Below the pieces are notes generated by a model. It was not told the origin of the DNA. It worked only from the letters and a program-made list of their open reading frames with translations, and searched no databases. From Halichondria panicea (Eukaryota; Porifera; Demospongiae; Suberitida; Halichondriidae): a stretch of 64,000 nt of DNA. Shown here one piece after another: positions 1-11,045 of the stretch (the first letter of the stretch is position 1; every line of letters begins with the position of its first letter). A program made the position numbers and the translations under genes. The DNA is taken from assembly GCF_963675165.1 (NCBI RefSeq), contig NC_087388.1:4221047-4285046 (forward strand). The letters run 5' to 3'.

Positions 1-296
1 TCAAAAGTGGCAGAGAAAACATGTTTCAGAGTGCTTTGCTAGCCTTGTTCAAATGACCACACCCCTAGTGTAGAGAGGTCTTTTAACCGGAAGTAAAACC
101 AATTTTCGAGGTGCGAGGTCAATTCACTTTCTTCTCGACAAAAAGCCATCACAAAAACTTTACTGCATTTATTGTACTTGCCATTATACCATCTATACCT
201 CACAAAGCAAGTATATAGTGTTATATACACACATAATCATTTCAGGTTCAGGTTCAGTTCAGCTAATTATACGTCATGCATGCATGCGTATACATT

Positions 297-580
297 TCAG
301 TAAATGTTGAACTTGGTGGACAACTTATTCCCTTGTGGATTGCACCCAACAGGGAGAACTTGGACACGATAGTCACCAGTTTCCAAGTTCTGATAACGTA
401 CAGGACTACGACCTATACAGGGTGAAATATGCATGTTGTTTATTGACAAAACGACTGTGTATTTAAATCTGCATACAACTTTGTTTGATATACTCACATG
501 GACTGGGATTAGCAATATCGGAGCTATCTAGACCACTCAGTTTTCAGAGGTACTAGACGAATTTGGAATGGAGGTTCTGT
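297..580 (-). pseudogene. Truncated duplicate of the receptor's 3' exons
   Basis: The minus strand at 297-~420 encodes a near copy of the last exon of the gene ending at 11046 (shared GRSPVRYQ, YRVQVLPVGC and KLSTKFNIY). Upstream, 498-545 matches the preceding exon (12020-12080). At about 546 the match jumps to the sequence found near 12716-12746 (the stretch reading gacgaatttggaatggaggt on the plus strand). An internal deletion has therefore fused two exons and removed what lies between them. No further upstream exons are seen, so this is a partial, probably dead, copy rather than a gene. Confidence 0.75.
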
Positions 581-599
581 CAGGATTCTATGTAATGTT

Positions 600-1230
600 A
601 CCAATGTCTGTGGTTTTTTAACATTTGCAACTCTTAAGTTTTAATTGTCAGGCAAATTCCTGTTTGCATGGCGCTGAAATTGTAGCTTTCTGGCCGGGAG
701 CATAGATAGAGTAGTCTATCATGGAGGGAGTTAGATAACCATCACTTATTGTATGATTACTCTACGATTGTAACATCTCACAGTGAGTATATCTATCTAT
801 AATTATAAGCCGGTCATTGCATTGTGTTCATTGCATGTGTACCTTTTTATTCGCATTTCGTGAAGGTCAACGTACATAACAAGAGAGTAACCATGGTAAT
901 AATGATGTTTACAATACATACTGGGCACCAACGCATGAACCTTGCAGGGACCCTCTCAGTATAAACTTTTACACAGGATATCAAAACCCACTTCACAACA
1001 TTCATCCAGAAAAGATTTATTATAATTACATGCATGTAATCTATGTGTGCAGATGAAAGAAAAGGTATATACCAGAATAACCACTATCTGCATGCATGGG
1101 GAAACCTGAAGAAATCTGAATGTGCATGCATGCATGCATGCTATAGACATTGTACAAGGCGCTCATGATGAGGTTGATTATAAAGAATGCATGATAAAGA
1201 GGTCAGCCACAAAATTGTGATTGCATGCAA
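600..1230. repeat. Old diverged copy of the Ginger-type terminal repeat
   Basis: Several blocks match the terminal repeat of the element at 1595-9469, in the same order but with many changes. They include gcgctgaaattgtag (near 672), gttagataaccatca (near 730), the hatch of sequence at 1000-1130 (raaaagattta, gtgcagatgaaa, ggggaaacctga) and aagaggtcagccacaaaatt near 1197. It is probably an ancient insertion or a non-autonomous derivative of the same family. Confidence 0.6.
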
Positions 1231-1259
1231 TAATTATGTTGTACATGCATTAACATAAT

Positions 1260-1560
1260 TATTATACCCTTTTGTACTGCATGTATAGCAACATTTGCTG
1301 TGTCAAGTTGATCTTTACATTGTAGGAATGCAGGCACACAGCATTGAAATCTGCTTCTTTGTTCAACATAATTATAATTATCGCTCAGGATCATGGAAAG
1401 CCTGCATGCTCTCTTGTATAGAAGGGCATGCATGCAGGGGTCGAGCTTTGCTGCCAAGCTGATGAAATGTTTGTCCCAACAAGGAGAACATTGTCAAAGT
1501 TTAAATTTATGCCACGCAGTTTTCCAGAGGAATGTTCTCCAGTCTGTTGTTCAAGTTAAT
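1260..1560 (+). repeat. Direct repeat flanking the Ginger-type element, left copy
   Basis: This stretch resembles 9580-9850 in the same orientation. Shared pieces are gcaacatttgctgtgtcaag, atggaaagcctgc/atggaaagtctgc, tcgagctttgctgcc/tcaagctttgccgcc and the tgtttgtcc-aacaagga block. The copies are well diverged. They lie just outside the two termini of the element, so they are either the ends of an older host repeat that was invaded or a duplicated insertion site. Confidence 0.55.
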
Positions 1561-1594
1561 TACATGTATTCATTGTTTCATTAATTGTTTTGTC

Positions 1595-3153
1595 TGTCAA
1601 AGTGGATAGAAAAATTTCAATTATATGATTCAAATGTTATCAAGAAAGCCATATTTTCCAGAAGCAAGAGACAGCACTGCATGGTACCCACTTACAAAAA
1701 ACATCATGCATGCATGTGTCTCTCGCATTTATAATCACTTTCAAAATTTTCCAATGTTGTCTGAATCTGCTTAGTTTTTTGAACAAAAAACAAGTATTCA
1801 ACATCTCAGATACATGGAGTGTTTGCAATGAGGTATAAAGGCATGCTGGCGCTGAAATTCTAGAGTTAGATAACCATCATGATTATTTATACGATTGTAG
1901 AATATCTCACAAGAATTATCAATCAATCAATCAATCAGAATTGATTCTTGTCAATAAGTGAATGATTGGTCAACAAACATTTCCATATTGGTGTGAGGAT
2001 GATTGATCTTGTCCTTTTCCTCTGCACTGCATGCCGGTAATTTACACCCAAAGACCTGAAAAAAGGATGCTGAGCCAAACTGACAATACGATATATACAT
2101 GCAAGTCATCACCACAGTATGTGGCTGCTTGACTGCTGGATATGAAGCAGAATTCCATCGAGCCACTTTGTTGGACAAATACTGTCATCTTTCAAGGGCA
2201 AGGGTCCAGCAGCTTCAGTTTAATTGACTATAGAAACAAGAAGCTGTGACTGTCAACAATTAATTTTCACACTTGATCAAGTCTGATGGCTGGCATGCAT
2301 GCATGCCCAACACATGACAAGTTACCCTTTATTCACACTTCACATGCAACATTCGTCCCAAAAAGATTTAGATCACTGGAAGTTTACATTGATGTGCAGA
2401 TAAAAGAGCAAATTTAAAGCCAATTGCAATATCTGGGGAAACCTGAATAAATCTGTGTGCACATGCTGGCATGCATGAATTATGTAATAGGTAACCTTCT
2501 TGAATACACTGTACAACCCACACATGATGAGGTTGATAACTATATATACATTGCAGAATCCATGATTAAGAGGTAATCACCTGCCGGTAATTTACACCCA
2601 AAGACCTGAAAAAAAGGATGCTAAGCCAAACTGACAATACAAGATAAAAGATATATATACATGCAAGTCATTACCACAGTATGTGGCTGCTTGACTGCTG
2701 GATATGAAGCAGAATTCCATCGAGCCACTTTGTTGGACAAATACTGTCATCTTTCAAGGGCAAGGGTCCAGCAGCTTCAGTTTAATTGCCTATAGAAACA
2801 AGAAGCTGTGACTGTCAACAATTAATTTTCACACTTGATCAAGTCTGATGGGTGGCATGCATGCATGCCCAACACATGACAAGTTACCCTTTATTTACAC
2901 TTCACATGCAACATTCGTCCCAAAAAGATTTAGATCACTCGAAGTTTACATTGATGTGCAGATGAAACAGCAAATTTAAAGCCTGGGAAACCTGAATAAA
3001 TCTGTGTGTACATGCTGGCATGCATGAATTATGTAATAGGTAACCTTCTTGAATACACTGTACAACCCACACATGATAAGGTTGCTAACATTGTGTGTAT
3101 ACAGAATCCATGATTAAGAGGTCATCACCTTTCTGGCCAGCCACAAAATTGTC
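1595..3153 (+). repeat. Left terminal inverted repeat with internal tandem duplication
   Basis: It pairs with 8443-9469 over its whole length. Positions ~2032-2580 and ~2583-3130 are two tandem copies of the same ~550-bp piece; each starts tgccggtaatttacaccc and ends at the cat-gattaagaggt block. The right arm has only one copy. The duplication arose after, or escaped homogenisation between, the two arms. Confidence 0.9.
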
Positions 3154-3179
3154 TTACAGACAGCTATATTTATACCCTA

Positions 3180-3330
3180 AAACTGAAGAATTTGGCGGGT
3201 ATTATAATATTTATTTGGCGAATGAACCATTTGAACTGACTTGGTGTCTCAGATGTGGTTACTTCAGAAATGACGTTGTGTCCACCGGTAAAACGCCAAA
3301 TTAAAATACCCACCAAATTTTGCAATTATA
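3180..3330. repeat. Short MITE-like element
   Basis: The ends read tttggcgggtattataat (near 3191) and, inverted, aatttggtgggtatttta (near 3305), giving imperfect terminal inverted repeats of about 18 bp around ~100 bp. No coding. It lies inside the Ginger-type element, upstream of its gene. Confidence 0.5.
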
Positions 3331-4421
3331 AGATTAATTATAGACATGCATGTTTCTATCAACTATGATCTATAGAAACTAGAGTATAAATTATAATTAC
3401 GCATTATAGTATGACTACATGTATAATAATTACGATGAGCATGGAAGCTGTGGATTGAGGTGCACTTGCAACAGAAAATTTCCAAACACAGCAACCACAA
3501 TTAGATTTCCAGATATGAATTTCATTTACCCTTCATAGCTTGCACTTTTATTACTGAAATACTTTTTCAAGTTTAGCAGAATCTCATTCAATTTGTTGTA
3601 CATGCAGTCAGTCGAAATACATTTAAATACATGTACATAGACATGCATGCATAGACTAATATACATACTGATAGGCTTATCATCATTAAGTATCCACTCC
3701 CGTAGGTACGCATATCTATGAGTGAGACTATTATGACTGAGCCTCTTCTTGGGCTTAGGGTTACTGATGAGTTTGTTCCTACCTATATAATTATATATAC
3801 AGTGCATGCAGCCTAGAGAGTAAATACCACAATAGGGTGAGTAGTTGTACTTAAATGCATCCCAAGATTGGAAATTTCTGCTGAATGGATACCATTGTAT
3901 AGGTGAATGAATAAGCTACAACATTATTCAAAAATATTTCCCCGTTGTAGTGGTTATAGGTGAAAATAGGGGTGATCGTAAAAAATGTGTGTAACATCAA
4001 ATATCTCCGGAATTAAAGCATTTCTGGACACATTAATTTGTTTGTATCAAAAGATAGAAAATGTATTATGTGCTAGACCTTTAGCCGACACATTTGCTTG
4101 AGTTCCATCGCTATTAAGCGAAAAAAACTCGATATTGAGTTTGCGTATACATAATAATATTATGTAAACGTTACGAAACCATGCATTTGTCAAGCAAGTT
4201 TAGGCCAACTTACACTTAAAGGTCAAACTGTGTTTTTTTGTGTTTTGGAACTTTCACATACAGCGTGCTAGGTCATCAGTTTTCCTCATAATTATCAGCA
4301 TGCGCATTTGTCACTCACAATATTGACAACCATTACCATTAAATCTTCACAGAATTTTTAAGAATGAGGACCATTACCTACTCAGCTACAAAAGTGGTCA
4401 ATAGTAGAACCATAGATGGTA
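3331..4421. other. Non-coding interior of the Ginger-type element
   Basis: There is no convincing gene on either strand: short frames have no conserved motif and no splice-linked continuation. The sequence is AT-rich with gcatgcatgcat runs. It is possibly 5' non-coding sequence of the element or nested unrecognised repeats. Confidence 0.5.
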
Positions 4422-4572
4422 GAACACACCTAGCCAAGATTAAGTGTTTTAATCTGTGCCGAGGATGGCCTCGAGGTTAACGTGGTGCTCGAGGCGCAGC
4501 CGAGTGCATTACGTAACCGAGAGGCCATCCGAGTGCACCAGATTAAAACACGTGACTTGGCTAGGTGTGTTC
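4422..4572. repeat. Palindromic foldback element, 151 bp
   Basis: The left arm gaacacacctagccaag...gtgttttaatctg (4422-4456) is matched by the inverted right arm 4539-4572, with only 3-4 differing bases in the middle of the arms. The loop contains a second, weaker inverted match (ggatggcctcgaggtt / gagaggccatccga). This is a typical hairpin MITE. Confidence 0.75.
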
Positions 4573-5579
4573 GTGCTGTCACGTGAGCTCTAGCATCGTG
4601 GCAGCCAGATCTAGTTACATTTTAAATCAGTTGCTGGTGGCTAGCTAGCTAGCTAGCTAGACGTATAGCAAGTTTTAGTAGGTTTGTAGATCCAGTAACT
4701 GATGCAAAGGAGAAGGAGATACGATCTAAAGCTATCTGGACTGACTGGGCATGTTCTTGACTTATTTCTCCTGCTGACCAACAGTTCCGATCCCACTACT
4801 GGATATGCCTCCAGCTGATCTGGCTTACTGGATGGGAAACTTTGTGCGCAAACTATATGGCAATGAGTATCTGGTTTGCTCTTTTGGAAAGCTATGATAT
4901 TCGAAGCACCTTTGATGAAACGATTATATGGATCTGGCTTAGGTACAGGTATGTACATCTTCGAAGCAAGTTGAGCCTATTTCTTCAGACGAAAAAACGA
5001 TGCTATGATCAAGTCAGCAATTTGGTACACATGAAACAAGTCGAAACAATAACATTCAACTTTCTAATACTTTTCAGCTTTGCTTGTGTACATATTCAAT
5101 CTGCTTGTATTATTATTATAATTATGATGACATTCAGATTCAATCTGCTTGTATTATGGTTGTTTGATAAAAAGTGTGCATTAACAAACCAACTACTTAA
5201 TTAAGTGTGGATTAAGTTATTTAATCCATGGTCACCTGACTGCTTTCAGATAAGCTGATTGGCTGGAGATCATGTGATCAGCACTAATACATTTTGACTG
5301 ACAACAAATTCAGTGGCGGATCCAGGAAAAATGAAAGGGGGGTTCCAAACTAACGAGCGCGCAGCGCGAGTAGTGAAATCCCGTACTGAGCCAGGGGAAG
5401 TCCCATAATAGACTTGTGTAGAGCTGTAACGCCGTATATGGTCCCCCGCCATAGAATGTCCCCCGGACCATCTACGGCAGCGATATTTGGTCCCCCCTTG
5501 CAATAAACAGTCCCCCCTGGAAACTAGCCAATGAGAGCATGCTGTAGCCCGCGCTATAGGCTATAGCTAGCCTGCTTGC
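4573..5579. other. Non-coding; includes GC-rich repeat near 5310-5540
   Basis: 4573-5300 shows no supported gene. 5310-5540 is compositionally distinct: it begins cagtggcggatccagg, a start also resembling the repeat piece at 54823, and contains repeated ggtcccccc-like blocks (near 5440, 5465 and 5490). It looks like a degenerate interspersed repeat. Confidence 0.45.
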
Positions 5580-8472
5580 ATGCACATCATTCAAATGATA
5601 TTGATCAAGATGGAAGAAGAGACTGAGATTAAACTAATAGAGAAGGCTTACATCAAGCTAACTCAAGGAACTTATCCTGAGGGTTCTACAAAGAATGAGA
5701 AGAGAGTGATCAGAAGGAAAGCAACTACACTGGATGTTGTTGATGGGGTTTTGCACTATAGAAGAATGGATGGAGGAAGAGTAAGGATAAATTACTGAAT
5801 AACAAGCTAGCTGTTGTAATTGTGCAAAGAGGTGCATGGAAAATCGAGTTCCTCTTTCTTGGTCAACTCCTGTCAAGAGATTCTTACCACCTCTTCCATG
5901 CAGGTGCGGGTTGTCATGGATAAGAAGGAAAGGGAGCAGATTTTGCTCTCATGTCATGCAACACCAACATCTGGTCACTTGGGAACAAAAAAGACACTTG
6001 CCCGAGTCACTGAGAGGTTCATGTGGCCTGGTGTGACTAAAGAGGTTTATACTATGGTAGGTGCATAATTTATTATCTCGTAGATACTTATACGTACACG
6101 TAGGTACGTGACAGAGTTAAGTGGCAATCGTGTACTGGAACCTTTATCTGCCTGAACTTTGTTGATTAAAAGTATTATCTGTGTATATACATATATATGT
6201 AGATCGAGACCTGCGATGCCTGTCAGAGGACGGGTAGGAAGATCAGCACTGCAGCGCCAGAGCTCCACCCAGTTCCTGTGGTTTCACCTTGGCACCACCT
6301 CGGAATTGATTTTATTGGCCCTCTTATTTGCTCAACTCAAGGCAGTCGCTACATACTTACGATTTGTGACTACTTCACAAAGTTTGTACTCGCTATTCCG
6401 ATGGAAAACAAGCTTGCTTCTGGTGTTGCTGCTTCTCTCTACAAAGTATTGAATTTCTTATTAAAGTTTATTAAATTATAAGTGCGTGCATGCATGCAGG
6501 TTTTCATGATGTTTAGAATACCAAGAGTCATCACTTCCGATCAGGGTGGAGAATTCCACAATGATCTAGATGATCGACTAATGGAAATGTTGGGTATTCA
6601 ACATCGGCTTTCTACTCCTTACCACCCGCAGGTATAATTATGATATAATTTTATACATAGACATTGTTTACTAATCGCTGCAGGCAAATGGACTTGTTGA
6701 GCGGTTCAACCAAACAATCCAAACCATGCTCGTTAAGTTTGTCGATACGAAGAAGGACAGTTGGCAGGACTATCTTGAGTCGTGTGTATATGCCTACAAC
6801 ACATCGAAGCATGAATCCACCAAGCATTCTCCTTTTGAGGTTATGTTCTCCCGTAAGGGTGTGTTACCGGTGGACATGATTAATGTTCCAAACTGCTCTG
6901 ACGAATTGCAGCTTTCTTACAGTGAAGATATATCTTTTTTTCAGTCTGAGCATGCTGAACATCGAAGGATACAACTGGAAGCAGTAAAAAAGAACATTCT
7001 CAAAGCTCAAGCCAAGCAAAAGGAACAATATGACAGAAAGCATCACAAGCCCGAAGTTTTCCAAGTAGGCTCTATTGTCTTGAAGAAAGATTTTCTAAAA
7101 AAAAAGCGAGTCCATGGCAAGTTGGATCCTAAATGGGTTGGTCCTTACAAAATAATCAGATCGATTGGCAGAGGACTGTATGGATTAGAACTTGTCGAAG
7201 ACCCAACGAAGGTTGTGAGTCGAGTGAATGGTGTCCACCTCAAGCCATACCACATTCCTGAGAATCAAGCTCTAGATTCAAGCTCCCCTAAGACCATCTC
7301 AAACAACGAGACACCACTAGACCTCACCGCACCCTTGTCAAGTCAGTCTCTTGCTAGCGCTGTGAGCAATGAATTAAACACAACAAGTGTCCATGTTTCT
7401 GGAGTTACTTCAAGTACCCCAGTTAGAGAAGGAGGTTTTTTTGTTGACTTTAGCCTTGACGTGTCAGCAATTACAAACTCACCTCCTCCTGCTATTGCCA
7501 ACTCCCCCACTTCTGCTACTGAAAACTCAACCATCCCCTCAGCTGCAAACTCTACGGCAAATTACATACCCAATCCTGCAATTGGCAACTCACCCCCTCC
7601 TGCTATTGCCAACTCCCCCACTTCTGCTACTGAAAACTCAACAATCCTCCCTCATGATACTGCAACCTCACCCCCTCCTGCTATTGCCAACTCACTCACT
7701 TCTGCTAACTCACCTACCCCTGCCATTTATTGTTTGTGCCGACAGAGATGTGCTACAAAACGTTGTCCATGCAAGGGAAACAGAATTCCATGTGGGTTGA
7801 ATTGCCACCCAGGAAGAAGTTGCGCGAACAATGTCCGGATAAACACTGGAAATCCTCTATACTTATCGATCTTACTTGCAACAATGTAGATGATGGCGCT
7901 CAACTTGTGGAGTATTGGGCGACAATTGGTGATGTAAGAATGACCAGTGGGGACAAGGCAGATCTCGGCCCTCGATCTCACAGCTGGCTTAATGACAGAC
8001 ACATGACAGCTGCTCAGATTCTTCTCAAATGTGCTCATTCTGATGTCGCTGGTCTACAGGCACCAACACTACAGTGTACACGCACCTCTTTGAGGTCCAT
8101 CAAGAGAGACAGTTCGTCCAAATCCTTAACTTATCAAAAAGTCACTGGATAACTATTTCTACTTTGAATTGCCAACCTGGCACCGTCCATGTCTACGACA
8201 GTATGCAGCTTGGATTGAACTCTTCGTTGAAACGCATAGTTGCTGACCTTATGTTCTACAAAGGAAAGAAAATTACTATTAAATATATGCATATTCAACA
8301 ACAGAAGGGGGCCAGCGATTGTGGGCTGTTTGCTATTGCCACAGCAACAGCACTCTGTAACGGAATTGAGCCAAACAAACTGCAATTCGATCAAAAGCTC
8401 ATGAGACAACATCTAAAGAGAGCTATTGAGCAACAAAACATTGGACAATTTTGTGGCTGGCCAGAAAGGTGA
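5580..8472 (+). CDS. Integrase-type transposase fused to ULP1-like protease (Ginger family)
   Basis: The reconstructed exons are 5580-5780, 5904-6056, 6203-6445, 6500-6631 and 6684 onward; each junction is GT/AG and in phase 0. The order of parts is: N-terminal helical segment; H2C2 zinc finger (H85, H92, C122, C125); rve integrase core with D154, D213 and E249, exactly D,D35E; then ANGLVERFNQT, a GPY/F module (WVGPYKI, ~396-436), a Pro/Ser/Ala repeat linker (~500-590), a CXC cysteine cluster (CLCRQRC...CPCKG...CH, ~591-626) and a ULP1-like C48 protease part with WLNDRHM, SHWITIS and the active-site SDCGLFAIA. The reading frame changes between ~7830 and 7890 and again near 8065, so the protease is joined either by unseen splicing or by two frameshifts. 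ATG 5610 is an alternative start. In this family the integrase does cut-and-paste transposition; the protease role is unknown. Confidence 0.85.
7470..7730 (+). repeat. In-frame repeats in the integrase-protease linker
   Basis: The linker repeats a unit translating roughly as SPPPAIANSPTSATENS three times (near 7477, 7587 and 7668) with partial copies between. It encodes a disordered Pro/Ser/Ala/Asn spacer between integrase and CXC/ULP1 parts. The decayed relative at 20.5-22.4 kb also carries expanded repeats at the same position. Confidence 0.8.
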
Positions 8473-9469
8473 TGACCTCTTAATCATGGATTCTGCAATG
8501 TATATATAGTTATCAACCTCATCATGTGTGGGTTGTACAGTGTATTCAAGAAGATTATCTATTACATAATTCATGCATGCCAGCATGTGCACACAGATTT
8601 ATTCAGGTTTCCCCAGATATTGCAATTGGCTTTAAATTTGCTCTTTTATCTGCACATCAATGTAAACTTCGAGTGATCTAAATCTTTTTGGGACGAATGT
8701 TGCATGTGAAGTGTAAATAAAGGGTAACTTGTCATGTGTTGGGCATGCATGCCAGCCATCAGACTTGGATCAAAAATTAAGTGTGAAGATTAATTGTTGA
8801 CAGCTTCTTGTTTCTATAGGCAATTAAACTGAAGCTGCTGGACCCTTGCCCTTGAAAGATGATAGTATTTGTCCAACAAAGTGGCTCGATGGAATTCTGC
8901 TTCATATCCAGCAGTCAAGCAGCCACATACTGTGGTAATGACTTGCATGTATATATCTTTTATCTTGTATTGTCAGTTTGGCTTAGCATCCTTTTTTTCA
9001 GGTATTTGGGTGTAAATTACCGGCATGCAGTGCACAGGAAAAGGACAAGATCAATCATCCTCACAATAATATGGAGATGTTTGTTGACCAATCATTCATT
9101 TATTGACAAGAATCAATTCTGAATGATTGATTGATTGATAATTCTTGTGAGATATTCTACAATCGTATAAATAATCATGATGGTTATCTAACTCTAGAAT
9201 TTCAGCGCCAGCATGCCTTTATACCTCATTGCAAACACTTCATGTATCTGAGATGTTGAATACTTGTTTTGTTCAAAAAACCAAACAGATTCAGACAACA
9301 TTGGAAAGTTTTGAAAGTGATTATAAATGCGAGAGACACATGCATGCATGATGTTTTTTGTAAGTGGGTACCATGCAGTGCTGTCTCTTGCTTCTGGAAA
9401 ATATGGCTTTCTTGATAACATTTGAATCATATAATTGAATATACATTAATTTTTCTATCCACTTTGACA
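8443..9469 (-). repeat. Right terminal inverted repeat of the Ginger-type element
   Basis: It is an inverted match to 1595-3153, with a single copy of the piece that is duplicated on the left. The last codons and stop (8470-8472) of the ULP1-like coding region lie inside this repeat, so part of the coding end is mirrored in the left arm near 3127-3153. Confidence 0.9.
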
Positions 9470-9579
9470 GCACTTCTTCTGTGAAGGAGGCGCGTCAAGA
9501 ACTTAAGAAATCAACAAATTTGCTGGGTTTTAAAATCGGCGTAAAATGAAGTTGTGCATGCTTGTATCGTTTAACATAC

Positions 9580-9850
9580 CCATTATATTGTGTTGTAGCA
9601 ACATTGCTGTGTCAAGTATCCTTGATGTAACTATATACATGTAGGGGTTACTGTCTCTTTTCTCAATCGGCATATCGCTCAGAATAATGGAAAGTCTGCT
9701 CTCTTGTACAAGGACGGGGATCAAGCTTTGCCGCCAATGATGACATACTATGATGTTTGTCCTAACAAGGAGGAGTTGAATGTTTTCAACTTAACATTTA
9801 TATTATAGCACAGTTCTCCAGCAAATTTACTCATTTCCATGCATGCAGTC
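9580..9850 (+). repeat. Direct repeat flanking the Ginger-type element, right copy
   Basis: Diverged direct match to 1260-1560 (gcaacattgctgtgtcaag, tcaagctttgccgcc, tgtttgtcctaacaagga). See the left copy. Confidence 0.5.
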
Positions 9851-11045
9851 TGTCATAGTGTACATATTAAAATTGCTGGACACCTGGTTGCTAGGTGCTG
9901 AATAAAAGTATGCAGTGATCTGATTAAACTGTTTATACTCGCAACCATTCAAGGGCAGTGATCTGATTCAGTAAAACACTGGCTGACAACTGGTTGCTAT
10001 TATAGCAGCTGAATAAAAGTATGCAGTGCATGATCTGATAAAACATGATTATAATGTTAATTGTTTAACTGTTTTATAACCATTTATTGTCATAGACTCA
10101 TAAGGCTATCTTGCAACTATTCAAGGGCGTAGATTATAATCATCGCATGGATTCTAAGTAAGTTGTCAGAACACACTATAACTTATAGATATAATTATAC
10201 TCCAATAAGTATCCAACACTCGCCCCCCTATAGCTTCGATCCCAGCCGAACTTCTTCTGTGAAGGAGGCTACCCACCCTCCAATTGCTTCTCCATTCTCT
10301 ATAATGGAGAATTGGAGAATGGAGATTTCTATTAAATATGGGAGAGTGCATGCATGCATGGAGGAGATCTCCCCCACTTTCTCCCATGCTTCGCTTCCCT
10401 ACTCTCCCCCATGCACCCATGTGCATTCTCCCCCATATCAAAAGCTGTATATACCAACCCCTATCTGCATGCCAATCCAATAATGAATACAATCTACTGG
10501 TTATACTAAAGAACCACGTAATTCAGTGCTTATACATGATTGCTAAAAAAAATCTACATGCATGTATTATGATAATACAGTGGAACCTCTGTTAACAACC
10601 AACAACCACCTCCAAATAAAGGCCAGTTGCTATATAACGGCCAGGCACACAGGTCCCAAATGAACATCAGTTTGTGTACAAAACAACCTCTCAACAAAGG
10701 CCACCTCGGTATACAAAGGCCAAAACATTGTTCCCCAAAGGTGTCCTAAACAATGTCAGTAATTTTTATACGAGAGATGGAACCAGTGTGCTACATGCAA
10801 CCTGTAGTGGTTTCACTTTAATTCATGCAAGAAAATATCTAGCAATAATAATTAATGTCTGCATATAATTATATGCATATAATTTTATAATCAGAATCTA
10901 CTCAGTTGCTGCATAATTTATACTGCAGAACTCTATAATTGACAAAATCAATATTATCAATGGCTCACCTTCTATAAGTTTAATAGTTCAGTTTAGTTCA
11001 ACTTATATATAGATACATGCATAATTATGCAAAACTAGTATACTG
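9851..11045. other. Non-coding, repeat-rich
   Basis: There is no gene. The 20-bp piece acttcttctgtgaaggagg at 9472 recurs at 10250. 10280-10460 is a CT/GA-rich stretch with short self-complementary pieces. 10577-10745 (cagtggaacctctgttaac..., with repeated aaaggcca) looks like one end of a pogo/Tc-like MITE; I could not place the other end. Confidence 0.45.

Larger units (their letters stand above)
1595..9469 (+). mobile_element. Ginger-type DNA transposon with ~1-kb inverted repeats
   Basis: The element starts TGTCAAAGTGGATAGAAAAA at 1595 and ends with the inverted form at 9469, giving TGT...ACA termini as described for Ginger (Gypsy-integrase-related) DNA transposons. The right inverted repeat is 8443-9469. 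The left is 1595-3153 and is longer because about 550 bp is duplicated inside it. Between the repeats, 5580-8472 encodes an integrase of the gypsy/GIN type followed by a ULP1-like protease, and there is no reverse transcriptase. I found no matching 4-bp target duplication (tgtc on the left, gcac on the right), so the flanks may have been rearranged. Confidence 0.85.

Noticed and set aside
5270-5503. Arg/Gly-rich frame on the minus strand
   Set aside because: It lies in a GC-rich interspersed repeat and has no homologous pattern.
7387-7800. 137-codon Leu/Pro-rich frame overlapping the transposase
   Set aside because: It is an out-of-frame shadow of the Pro/Ser linker repeats.
5820-8472. Gypsy/LTR retrotransposon or retroviral remnant
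   Set aside because: The integrase is of the gypsy type, but there is no reverse transcriptase, RNase H, gag or LTR. The ends are inverted, and the ULP1 fusion fits Ginger DNA transposons.
10163-10492. Overlapping ~107-codon frames on both strands
   Set aside because: CT/GA-rich low-complexity DNA. Both strands are open for compositional reasons; no motif.
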